From Candidatus Manganitrophaceae bacterium (GTDB taxonomy: Bacteria > Nitrospirota > Nitrospiria > SBBL01 > Manganitrophaceae), in contig JACQEZ010000011.1 in assembly GCA_016200325.1 (NCBI GenBank), positions 372,001 to 436,000 on the forward strand: DNA of 64,000 bases, in the 5' to 3' direction. Numbering within the stretch: the first letter of the stretch is position 1; each line of letters starts with the position of its first letter. The position numbers were made by a program, and so were the translations under genes. The notes under the pieces were generated by a model. It saw nothing but the letters and a program-made list of their open reading frames with translations, was not told the origin of the DNA and did no database searches. Positions 40,842 through 48,559 of the stretch are shown here, piece by piece.

Positions 40842-41330
40842 GTGGAAAGCGAGATCGAAGCGGTTCGAAGGGCGAACGAGACCTTCTATCAGGCATTCGA
40901 GAAATTGGACATTCAGGAGATGGATGCCCTCTGGATTAAAGAGGATTATATTAAATGCATTCATCCCGGCTGGGAGGTCCGCATCGGCTGGCAAGAAGTG
41001 CGTGACAGCTGGGTCCTGATTTTCAATCACACCTATGAGATTAAATTTTCAGTTAATCTGATCGACATTGTGATCCGGTCGGATTGGGCCTGGGTCGTCT
41101 GTCTCGAGCTCATCTCAACGCAGGACCAAGGAAGGTGGGTTGAAGGGCGGGTGCTCTCGACCAACATCTTCGAGAAGCGGGAGGGACGCTGGCTCCTGAT
41201 CCATCATCACGGCTCTCCCCTCTTGGCGGTCGAGGAGCGCGAAGAGGACGAGGATGAGGAGCAAGAGGAGAGTGAGAATCCGGGGCTGCCGATGATTGAT
41301 GAAGAGACCCCTCCGGAGGAGATGGGCTAG
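40842..41330 (+). CDS. NTF2-like (SnoaL-type) protein with acidic tail
   Basis: 162 residues, GTG start directly abutting the glpD stop. The NTF2/SnoaL fold is at about 1-125: EAVRRANETFYQAFEKLDIQ, then IHPGWEVRIGWQEVRDSW and EGRWLLIHHHGSPLL. The last 35 residues are a strongly acidic tail (EEREEDEDEEQEESEN). This family holds small enzymes and binding proteins. The direct coupling to glpD suggests co-expression; the role is unknown. Confidence 0.75.
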   Translation: MESEIEAVRRANETFYQAFEKLDIQEMDALWIKEDYIKCIHPGWEVRIGWQEVRDSWVLIFNHTYEIKFSVNLIDIVIRSDWAWVVCLELISTQDQGRWVEGRVLSTNIFEKREGRWLLIHHHGSPLLAVEEREEDEDEEQEESENPGLPMIDEETPPEEMG

Positions 41331-41428
41331 GCGCTTTTTAGAATGAGCTCAGCGGCAGCGCGCCGGACTTTTTCCGAACGCCTGCCTCTTTTATTTTGAC
41401 ATTATTAAAGTCACGCAAATAAAATCAA

Positions 41429-42235
41429 ATGGGACGCATTCAGGAAATTGCATTTTTGGTTTTCGGGCAGCTCGCCGTCGGCGGGGCGTTCCTCCTCTTG
41501 CTTCCCTCCTTGGAAACGGTCGGGCTCGGTTTCTTTCGGACCAATGGGATGGTCTTTCTCGTGATCGTCCTCCTCGGCCTTTTTCTCTTTCCAATTCCTT
41601 TTTCAGCCATGGGCTTTGGAGGAAGCAGCGTGGTTTACCTCTTCTTCTCCCTCTTTGCGTTGCTTCTCTTTATTTACAATCTTCGGCTCTGGTTTCGCCA
41701 TCCACACCATAGCCGGCCGCTTCTTTGGGCCGCGACCGGCGCCGGCGTCGCGGCCATCGTCACCAGCGTCGGCTACTACCTTCCCGCGGCGGGAGCGATA
41801 CGCGCCCTCTCCCTTCTCCTCTATTTTCTTGTCTCCAGCGTATTGTTGGGGGCGGGGGTTTTGGCCATGCTGTTGGGGCATGGTTATCTCACACGGCCGT
41901 CCCTCTCCATCGTTCCCCTCCGGCAGCTGGCACGGCTCTTTATGTGGCTTGTTTTCGTAGAAGGAGGGGTGGCGTTGCTGAGTCTTTTGGTGACCTCCGA
42001 GTCGGAACGGCTGCGCAACGCCCTTTTACTCAATACATTTGAAGGGCTCTATCTTTGGATTCGATTGCTGATCGGCATCGGCGGCCCGATGATTATCGCT
42101 CCGATGATTCTTCAAACGGTGAAGGAGCGGGCGACGATGTCGGCGACCGGCCTGCTCTATATCGCAATGATGATGGTGATCATCGGGGAGATCTTCTCCC
42201 GATTCTTTCTGCTGGTCAATGTGGCGTTTTTGTGA
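41429..42235 (+). CDS. Polytopic membrane protein, about eight transmembrane helices
   Basis: 268 residues, almost wholly hydrophobic, with about eight membrane segments starting FLVFGQLAVGGAFLLLLPS and ending LLYIAMMMVIIGEIFSRFFL. The last helix with GE and R, and the overall size, loosely recall DmsC/NrfD-type membrane anchors, but no partner subunit is adjacent and I do not claim that identity. It starts 98 bp after the NTF2-like gene. Confidence 0.65.
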   Translation: MGRIQEIAFLVFGQLAVGGAFLLLLPSLETVGLGFFRTNGMVFLVIVLLGLFLFPIPFSAMGFGGSSVVYLFFSLFALLLFIYNLRLWFRHPHHSRPLLWAATGAGVAAIVTSVGYYLPAAGAIRALSLLLYFLVSSVLLGAGVLAMLLGHGYLTRPSLSIVPLRQLARLFMWLVFVEGGVALLSLLVTSESERLRNALLLNTFEGLYLWIRLLIGIGGPMIIAPMILQTVKERATMSATGLLYIAMMMVIIGEIFSRFFLLVNVAFL

Positions 42236-42291
42236 GGGTCTGCGCGGTCTCCACTCCTCTGCCGGACCCCACCTTACAACGGAGGAAATGA

Positions 42292-42615
42292 ATGCAGGTG
42301 GTGAGTGTTGAAAAAATGAAGGCTTTCTCGCCGGAGAAGATGAAAAAAACCAACCTCTTTGATACGAAGAATCTCTTTTTCGATCTTTACTGTTTTGAGG
42401 CGGGACAGGCCCAGAAGCCGCATGCGCATGAGGGAGAGGACAAGGTCTACTTTGTGCTGGAGGGGGAAGGCGCTTTCCGTATCGGCACGGAGGAGCAGAC
42501 GGTGAAAGCCTACTCGGCGGTCTTGGCGCCGGCCGGCGTCGACCATGGGGTCACCAATCGCTCCTCCGAGCGGCTGGTCGTCCTGGTCTTCATGGCGCCG
42601 AAACCGCATCATTAA
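42292..42615 (+). CDS. Small cupin-domain protein
   Basis: 107 residues. Both cupin motifs are present: KPHAHEGEDKVYFVLEGEG (two His and a Glu of motif 1) and LAPAGVDHGVTNRSSERLVV (motif 2 His). A metal site is therefore likely. An ATG with GGAGGAAATGA upstream sets the start. Function unknown; it lies 86 bp before cbiC. Confidence 0.8.
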   Translation: MQVVSVEKMKAFSPEKMKKTNLFDTKNLFFDLYCFEAGQAQKPHAHEGEDKVYFVLEGEGAFRIGTEEQTVKAYSAVLAPAGVDHGVTNRSSERLVVLVFMAPKPHH

Positions 42616-42701
42616 ACAAAAGCGAAGGCCGGGAGAGGGTTGGGCAAGAACTGTTTTTCCGCCGGCCCGGTCGGTTCCCAACTTCAAACAAGGAGTTGTC
42701 G

Positions 42702-43322
42702 ATGCTGCAAAATTCTCAGGCGGTTGAAGAGGCGGGACTTACCTTTATTGATCAAAACGTTGGAGCGCACTCTTTTACTCCGGGGCAGTGGGCCGTCGTC
42801 CGGCAGGTCATCCACGCGACCGCCGATTTCGATTTTGCCCGGGAGATGGTCTTCCATCCCGCGGCGGTCGAAGCGGGATTGGCGGCGATCCGGTTCGGCG
42901 CCGACATTGTCGCCGATGCGCCGACGGTGGAGGTGGGGATCGTGAAAGACCGTCTGAGAAAATACGGCGGGACGGTCTGGTGTTTTATCACCGACGACGA
43001 TGTGGTTAAAAAAGCAAAAAGTGAAAGTCTCCCCCGCGCCGCTGTCTCCATGCAGAAGGCGGCGGAGACAAGCGACGGATCGATTTATGTGATCGGGAAT
43101 GCCCCGACCGCCCTTCTTGAACTGATTCGCCTCGTGAAAGAGGGAAAGGCGAAGCCGTCATTGATCATCGGCGTGCCGGTCGGATTTATCGATGCCGCCG
43201 ATTCAAAAGAGGCGCTGCTCGGACTCTCGACCCCTTTTATTGCGTGTCGCGGACCGAAGGGGGGGAGCCCCGTGGCGGCGGCGATCGTGAACGCCCTCAC
43301 CCTTCTGGCCGTTCAGTCCTAG
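42702..43322 (+). CDS. cbiC: Precorrin-8X / cobalt-precorrin-8 methylmutase CbiC/CobH
   Basis: 206 residues from ATG 42702, with AAGGAG upstream. The family signature is VRQVIHATADFDFAREMVFH, followed by AADIVADAPTVEVGI-like text (GADIVADAPTVEVGI) and VIGNAPTALLELIRLV and GVPVGFIDAADSKEALL. It moves a methyl group from C-11 to C-12 in corrin ring synthesis. No other cobalamin gene is near, so its pathway partners must lie elsewhere in the genome. Confidence 0.93.
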   Translation: MLQNSQAVEEAGLTFIDQNVGAHSFTPGQWAVVRQVIHATADFDFAREMVFHPAAVEAGLAAIRFGADIVADAPTVEVGIVKDRLRKYGGTVWCFITDDDVVKKAKSESLPRAAVSMQKAAETSDGSIYVIGNAPTALLELIRLVKEGKAKPSLIIGVPVGFIDAADSKEALLGLSTPFIACRGPKGGSPVAAAIVNALTLLAVQS

Positions 43323-43405
43323 AGCGCGCCCTCACTGATCGTTCTTCCCCGGGCGAGCGCTCGGCGCGGCCGGTCCGGACATAGAATCGCAACGCAAGCC
43401 TAAAC

Positions 43406-43448
43406 AAAAGAGCCTCCCCTTGATGGATCTCCAGCGGGAGGCTTTTTT
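43406..43448. terminator. Bidirectional terminator between cbiC and the carbonic anhydrase gene
   Basis: Stem gcctccc (43412-43418) pairs with gggaggc (43436-43442); an A-run precedes and a T-run follows, so it can serve both converging genes. Confidence 0.85.
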
Positions 43449-43471
43449 GTTTCTTAGGGTGTCGATTCTGA

Positions 43472-44239
43472 CTATTCGGCCGCTTTGACGGTCCGTTCAT
43501 GCAGCGGTTGAACCGGTCGGGCGGTCATCGGGAAGATCGAGGTAAACTTTTCCACCTGGGGCTTGGAGACCTCGATGGAGTCTTTCATGACCAGCCAGTT
43601 GACCCCTTCGGAGCAGGGAGGCGTCGTCAAGGAGCCGGGGTAGTTCGAATAGGTCCGCTTTGCAGGGAGGAAATCGGCCGGATTAATGTTCGCTTGGGCG
43701 AGCGGCTTTTCCTTGCCGACCTCCGCGGGGAGGTTCTCCCACAGGGTCTTCACCACCCCATTTTCTTTTCCGGAATTGATGAAGACGCCGACGACCGCCA
43801 GCTCTCCCTCCGCGCTCTTATGGACCAGATGGACTTCCATCTCACCTGATTTGCCGCTGATCTTGTGCTCGCTGGGGCTGTGGAAATGGAATTGAAGCAG
43901 CTCGTATTTCTTGCCGTTGACTGTGATCGTATTCCCTTTGGGAACATTCACCTGAATGGTATGGCCGTTGTTGATGAGGGCGACGGGAGCCGCTTTATAG
44001 TCGAACTGAATCGGGCTGAGCTTCTCCGGTTTGGCGGAGGTGATATCGATAGGGGATTGATTGTGTCCCGTTTTACACTTCTCAAACTGAGGATCGATCT
44101 CTCCCCAATGCTCCGGCCCCTCTTTTCCAATGTATTCCCAGTGAGGGGGATGGCTTCCTTCGGCCAGGACATGTGTGGCCGAACCCAAGAGCGAAAAAAC
44201 GAAAGTCGATGCAACGAATACCCGATTCCATCGGTTCAT
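43472..44239 (-). CDS. Periplasmic alpha-carbonic anhydrase
   Basis: 255 residues with a Sec signal peptide (cleavage after HVLA). The alpha-class active site is complete: the zinc histidines in LLQFHFHSPSEH and MEVHLVHKS, plus HNQSPIDI, YPGSLTTPPCSEGVNW with the final Pro-Pro-Cys loop. It interconverts CO2 and bicarbonate outside the cytoplasm. It faces cbiC over a shared terminator and diverges from the NuoF gene across 482 bp. Confidence 0.95.
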   Translation of the reverse strand: MNRWNRVFVASTFVFSLLGSATHVLAEGSHPPHWEYIGKEGPEHWGEIDPQFEKCKTGHNQSPIDITSAKPEKLSPIQFDYKAAPVALINNGHTIQVNVPKGNTITVNGKKYELLQFHFHSPSEHKISGKSGEMEVHLVHKSAEGELAVVGVFINSGKENGVVKTLWENLPAEVGKEKPLAQANINPADFLPAKRTYSNYPGSLTTPPCSEGVNWLVMKDSIEVSKPQVEKFTSIFPMTARPVQPLHERTVKAAE

Positions 44240-44721
44240 AACTAAACCTCCATGTTTGTAAAATGATTGCAGTTGGCCCAGCCGCTTTGGTGATTACATC
44301 AGGTCAAGGACAGATCTTCCTTGGCTGAAAGAGCGTGCGCCGCACGACGCCGGCAAGAAGTTCGCCTCACAGAGAGGGATGCTCCTCTGGGTGCAGTGCC
44401 GTCCTTAATGTATTGTGAGAAGATCGAGAATGCCTTTCCATCACCGAGCTTAAAGGGATCGCTCCCGCGCGCAGAGACGTATCGAGTTTGGTAACAGAAT
44501 CGCGGTCCTCCTGTCAAGAAAAATTCAATTCTGTCAAGAAAAATGTAGCCGCCTTCGTCGGCCGATCGTCCTGAGAAAAGAACAGGTCATTCATCCGTGT
44601 GTCGTGGTAAGGTCGGCCGAGCCTCATGGCGATCCGGTCTTGTTCGGCCGCCGACAAACCGGTTGCCTTTCTTCTTTCGTTTGGATATAATTCGGTGAAC
44701 TTTCTTTGGGGGAGTGGAACC
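44240..44721. other. 482-bp intergenic region between carbonic anhydrase and NuoF-like genes
   Basis: I see no convincing gene here. It contains a 14-base direct repeat, ctgtcaagaaaaat, at 44511-44524 and 44531-44544 (20 bp apart, about two helical turns), and a strong promoter at 44663-44691. The open frames through the region look like chance text. Confidence 0.5.
44663..44691 (+). promoter_or_regulatory. Strong sigma70-type promoter for the NuoF-like gene
   Basis: TTGCCT at 44663-44668 and a perfect TATAAT at 44686-44691 are 17 bp apart. Transcription would start near 44698, leaving a leader of about 25 bases that holds a GGGGGAG ribosome-binding site. Confidence 0.65.
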
Positions 44722-46131
44722 ATGTCGGCACAGAAAACGATAGAGCAGCAGCGGATCCTTCTGGCACACGACGAGCCGCTTAAAACGCTCGATGATTATC
44801 TCGCCCGGAGCGGGTTTCAGGCGCTCAAAAAGGCGCTCGGCATGACGCAGATGCAGGTGATCGACGAGATCAAACGGTCGAGCCTTCGGGGCCGCGGCGG
44901 CGCCGGGTTTCCAACCGGAATCAAGTGGGAAGGGGTCTACAAGAAACAGGCAGACATCCTCGGGATGGTTCCGACCAAATACCTCGTTTGCAACGGCTCC
45001 GAAGGGGAGCCGGGGACCTACAAAGACCGCTTCCTCATCCAGAAGAATCCTTATAGCCTGATCGAAGGGATGATGATCGCCTCGTATGCGATCGGCACTT
45101 ACAAGGCGATCATCTGTATTAAAGAGATTTTTACGAAAGAGATCGCCATCCTGCAGCGCGCGCTCAAAGAGTGCGCCGATGCCGGATATATCGGCGACAA
45201 TGTCATGGGAACGGGACGAAACCTTCCGCTCGAGCTCGGTTATGGACCCGATTCTTATCTTTTGGGAGAAGACCGGGCCCAATTAGAGGTCCTCGAAGGA
45301 AAACCGGCTTGGCCGCGCGCGAAGGGGATGATCCCGGTCGAATATGGGCTCTTCGGCCAGCCGACCGCCGTGAACAACGTCGAGACCCTTTCGACCGTTC
45401 CGCACATCCTCCTTCGAGGGGCCGACTGGTTCAAATCGATCGGGACGGCCGATACCGCCGGAACGATGATCTTTACGTTAACCGGGGATGTGAATCGACC
45501 CGGCCTCTATGAGCTGCCGATGGGGACCCCGCTTCGGACCCTGATTGAAGTCTACGGCGGTGGGGCTAAAATCGACCGCCACATCAAAGCGGTCTTCTCC
45601 GGCCCGACCAACGCCGTCATCCCGGCCGACAAGCTCGACACCCCGCTCGATTTCGGCTCAATGCGGAAGATCCCTTCCGGCATCGGCTCCGGCGGCTTCA
45701 TCGTCTACGACGATACCGCCTGTATCGTAAAAGCGGGGCTGAATTTCGCCCGCTTTCTGGCAATTGAATCGTGCGGGCAGTGTGCGTCGTGTAAAACCGG
45801 AACCGGTCGGATTGCCTATCGGCTGGGGTTGTTGGAGGAGGGAAAGGCGACGGAGGAGGATGTCTTCGCGATCCTCGAAGACTGTCTTCACACCAAAGGT
45901 TCCGGGCGATGTTACCTGGTGACTGAAACCGGAATCGACGTCAGCAGCATCTTTTATAACTTTCCGGACGATATCGTCGAGCATCTGGAGTACGGCTGTC
46001 TGAAAGACCGGCATCTGCCGTTGCCGAAGATCAAAGCGTACGACGAGGCGACCCACACCTTTACCTACGACGAGAAATATTACGAACGGAGCTTCGCCGA
46101 GGGGCGCTACATCAACAGTCCCGCGCTCTAA
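44722..46131 (+). CDS. NuoF-type NADH dehydrogenase subunit (51 kDa, FMN/Fe-S), encoded alone
   Basis: 469 residues from ATG 44722, which follows the promoter and GGGGGAG. FMN/NADH-binding segments are GRGGAGFPTGIKWEG and KYLVCNGSEGEPGTYKDR. The 4Fe-4S motif is ESCGQCASCKTGTGR, with the distal Cys in GRCYLV. The usual GEETAL segment here reads GEDRAQLEVLEG. NuoF and HoxF relatives take electrons from NAD(P)H via FMN to iron-sulfur clusters. No nuoE, nuoG or hydrogenase gene flanks it, so the partner is unknown. Confidence 0.88.
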   Translation: MSAQKTIEQQRILLAHDEPLKTLDDYLARSGFQALKKALGMTQMQVIDEIKRSSLRGRGGAGFPTGIKWEGVYKKQADILGMVPTKYLVCNGSEGEPGTYKDRFLIQKNPYSLIEGMMIASYAIGTYKAIICIKEIFTKEIAILQRALKECADAGYIGDNVMGTGRNLPLELGYGPDSYLLGEDRAQLEVLEGKPAWPRAKGMIPVEYGLFGQPTAVNNVETLSTVPHILLRGADWFKSIGTADTAGTMIFTLTGDVNRPGLYELPMGTPLRTLIEVYGGGAKIDRHIKAVFSGPTNAVIPADKLDTPLDFGSMRKIPSGIGSGGFIVYDDTACIVKAGLNFARFLAIESCGQCASCKTGTGRIAYRLGLLEEGKATEEDVFAILEDCLHTKGSGRCYLVTETGIDVSSIFYNFPDDIVEHLEYGCLKDRHLPLPKIKAYDEATHTFTYDEKYYERSFAEGRYINSPAL

Positions 46132-47045
46132 AGGAAGAGGGCCGTCACGCGGTTCGTCGGCGTTCGTCCGTCGGGGCCCCGCCCGCCGATCAGATAGATC
46201 TTCCCATCGAGGTAAACGGTTGCCATCGCCACCCGTGCATCGGGCATCGGCGGAAGCTCAACCCACCTGTTTGTTTTAACATCAAAAAAAGCGGCCCGAT
46301 CCTGAACCCGATCGCCGCTGTGCCCGCCGAAGAGATAGAGCTGTCCTTCCACGACCAGACTCCCCACCCCGGCTGCGCGCCAGGGCAAATGGAGTTTCGG
46401 ATCGACCGACCAGCGGTTTTTGATCGGATCATACCGCTCGACCAGATCGTAATTGTAGAAAGTTCCCGCTCGAAACCCGGCTCCCCCCATCGCAAGAATG
46501 GTCCCTTCAAACGGCGCCACTGCCAATGAGAACCGAGGGGTCGGCATCGGGGCGATCTCCCGCCACGGCCCGTCGCTGGAATCGAGCCGCTCCGAGAACG
46601 AAAAGGCCGGATCGGTCATCGGACCGCCGGTCGCCTCCGGATGATGTCCGCCGAAGAGATAAACCGTCTCGTCCAAAACGGTCGCGGCCGGCGCATCGTG
46701 CCGCTGCAGCAGGTCGGGCCCTTTCGTCCAACCGCGCGCCGGATCAAATAATTCGACCACGGTGAGAAAGTTGAATGTTCCATCCGGGCGCCGAAACCCT
46801 CCCCCCATCACATAAGCCCGATCCTTTACATTCACGGCGACCACGCCGGAGCGGAGCGTCGGCATCTCCGGACCGAACATCCATCGATCCTCTTTTGGAT
46901 CGTAGACCTCAACCGTCTGCAGGCTTTTAAATTCCGGTCCTCCCCCGCCGAAAATGTAAATCTTTCCGCCGATTGCGGCGGCGCCGCAATGAGAGCGGAC
47001 CGTCTGAAGCGGAGCGAGCGTCTGCCAAGCCGATTTTTCGGTCAT
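46128..47045 (-). CDS. Kelch-repeat beta-propeller protein
   Basis: 305 residues made of about six kelch repeats of about 50 residues, each with a GG doublet and a later Tyr and Trp: KIYIFGGGGPEFKSLQTVEV, VYLFGGHHPEA, QLYLFGGHSGD and KIYLIGGRGPDGRT. There is no signal peptide. Kelch propellers are protein or sugar binding scaffolds. Its end overlaps the end of the NuoF-like gene by 4 bases, tail to tail. Confidence 0.85.
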   Translation of the reverse strand: MTEKSAWQTLAPLQTVRSHCGAAAIGGKIYIFGGGGPEFKSLQTVEVYDPKEDRWMFGPEMPTLRSGVVAVNVKDRAYVMGGGFRRPDGTFNFLTVVELFDPARGWTKGPDLLQRHDAPAATVLDETVYLFGGHHPEATGGPMTDPAFSFSERLDSSDGPWREIAPMPTPRFSLAVAPFEGTILAMGGAGFRAGTFYNYDLVERYDPIKNRWSVDPKLHLPWRAAGVGSLVVEGQLYLFGGHSGDRVQDRAAFFDVKTNRWVELPPMPDARVAMATVYLDGKIYLIGGRGPDGRTPTNRVTALFL

Positions 47046-47070
47046 TCGATATATCCTGCAATCATCCTGC

Positions 47071-47691
47071 TCACTTCGTCACCAGCGGCTTAAGCAGTCG
47101 GAAGGTCTCTCCACCGGCTTGCGCCAGCTCGCCTTTCTCGAAGATCGGATCGTTCAAATCAACAAACCGCTGAATTTTAAGAAAGGGCCGGGTCGGCAGC
47201 GCCATTTCTACCTGACGGCGGGTATCCTTTCGAATTTCCAGAATCAACTCCGGCCGCTTCTCCCAGGCCCAGAGGGTGGGTGCCATCGAGAGAAAAAGGT
47301 TTCGATCGGAGAGGTGATCATAAGCGTACAGCAGGTTTTGTTTGTACCGATTAAGATGAAGCCCTTCCAGGATCCAGGCAAAGATAAAATGATGCCCCCA
47401 CCAAAAGAGGGAGCGGAAGGTAAATTTTTCGTCGTTGGTGAAATATTTTGGGAAATCGAGATATTGATAGGGAAAATCGTGGAGGTGTTCTCCCTTCACA
47501 AACTGGCCGACCGTCACATCGACCCCTTCCGGCGCCACGAAAGAGGTCCCGTCTATCTCTTCTTTGAGGGCTGCGTGGAGCTCTTCCAGCATCCTTTTCA
47601 CCTTGAGGGTGATGACCGCCTTGGCTGGATAGAAGTGGGTGTCTTGAATCAGGCGCTGCTCGTCCGGTGTCAGGGAAGGGGATTGATCCAT
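47071..47691 (-). CDS. Protein of unknown function, 206 residues
   Basis: A soluble protein rich in aromatic residues: FHYPAK-like start (DTHFYPAKAVITLKVKRML), then LHDFPYQYLDFPKYFTNDEK, FRSLFWWGHHFIFAWILEGL and PTLWAWEKRPELILEIRKDT. A single hydrophobic stretch (SLFWWGHHFIFAWI) is too polar for a clear membrane helix. No family is recognised. It lies 25 bp upstream of the kelch gene on the same strand, so co-expression is likely. Confidence 0.65.
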   Translation of the reverse strand: MDQSPSLTPDEQRLIQDTHFYPAKAVITLKVKRMLEELHAALKEEIDGTSFVAPEGVDVTVGQFVKGEHLHDFPYQYLDFPKYFTNDEKFTFRSLFWWGHHFIFAWILEGLHLNRYKQNLLYAYDHLSDRNLFLSMAPTLWAWEKRPELILEIRKDTRRQVEMALPTRPFLKIQRFVDLNDPIFEKGELAQAGGETFRLLKPLVTK

Positions 47692-47796
47692 CGGAGGGTC
47701 AATGGCTCCTTGATTCGAGAAGAATAAGAAGAATAAAAATAGAGAAGAAGGTCCTTCGGGTCAAATATCACCTTCCGAAGGTGGTGTCAAGAAATT

Positions 47797-47823
47797 AAAA
47801 AGGGGCGATGACCGCCCCTTTTC
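47797..47823. terminator. Terminator downstream of the SRPBCC gene
   Basis: aaaaggggcg and cgccccttttt-type arms form a stem around a 4-base loop, with T-runs on both strands. It ends the minus-strand SRPBCC gene that stops at 47849. Confidence 0.8.
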
Positions 47824-47848
47824 TTTGAATATGACTGAGAGGAGGGGC

Positions 47849-48346
47849 TTAAGCGACCCTCGGCTCCAAGATCTGCTGTTCGGCTGGGGGGGTCTCCGTC
47901 CCCTCCATAAAGGCTTTGAAGCGATTTAAATCGTCTTCGATCTGCTGCGAGGGCTCTTCTCCAAAGAGCTTTGCCACTGCTGCACCAATCTTGCCGCCGG
48001 GAGGATGGTATTGAACCATGACCCGAACCTGCGTTCCTTCGGGGACGGGATCAAAATGAACCGACCCGGTGTGGTCGACATCTCCCTCTACCGAACGCCA
48101 CGAAATCAACTCGTTGACCTTGTCTTTAATGATCTCCGCATCCCATTCGACGCTGGTTCCCGCCGGGGCCTTTGCAACCCAGCGCGACTTGCTTGCATTG
48201 AGCACAGTGACCGATTTGAGGTGATTCATAATTTGGGGCAAATTCTCGAAGTTCCTCCAGAAATGATACAGGACGGTTGGGGGCTTTCGAATGATAATAC
48301 TCTTTTCTACTTTAATTCCCTCAACCTTGTCTCGTTGTTTCTTCAT
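47849..48346 (-). CDS. SRPBCC / polyketide-cyclase-like protein
   Basis: 165 residues. The hydrophobic-cavity fold shows [76 protein letters not shown] and [12 protein letters not shown]. The text is close to the polyketide cyclase / YndB-type members. Ligand unknown. The tail is short and Pro/Gln rich. Confidence 0.8.
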   Translation of the reverse strand: MKKQRDKVEGIKVEKSIIIRKPPTVLYHFWRNFENLPQIMNHLKSVTVLNASKSRWVAKAPAGTSVEWDAEIIKDKVNELISWRSVEGDVDHTGSVHFDPVPEGTQVRVMVQYHPPGGKIGAAVAKLFGEEPSQQIEDDLNRFKAFMEGTETPPAEQQILEPRVA

Positions 48347-48559
48347 GAATGCCTCCTATCTCTTGGATCTTCTCCATCGAGCGATGCCTTACCTATTCAA
48401 GATATCTTTTGGAAGGGCTGGCTGTCGATTCTCCGAAAGGACTAATCCCTTTGGAGTAAAGATTCTCGGAAGGTCCGTCGATTAACCTTGTAGAATAAAC
48501 GCTTGACACCTCCCCCTTGGATCGGTATGATCCCCTCATTCTCAAGGCAAAGGCAAGCC

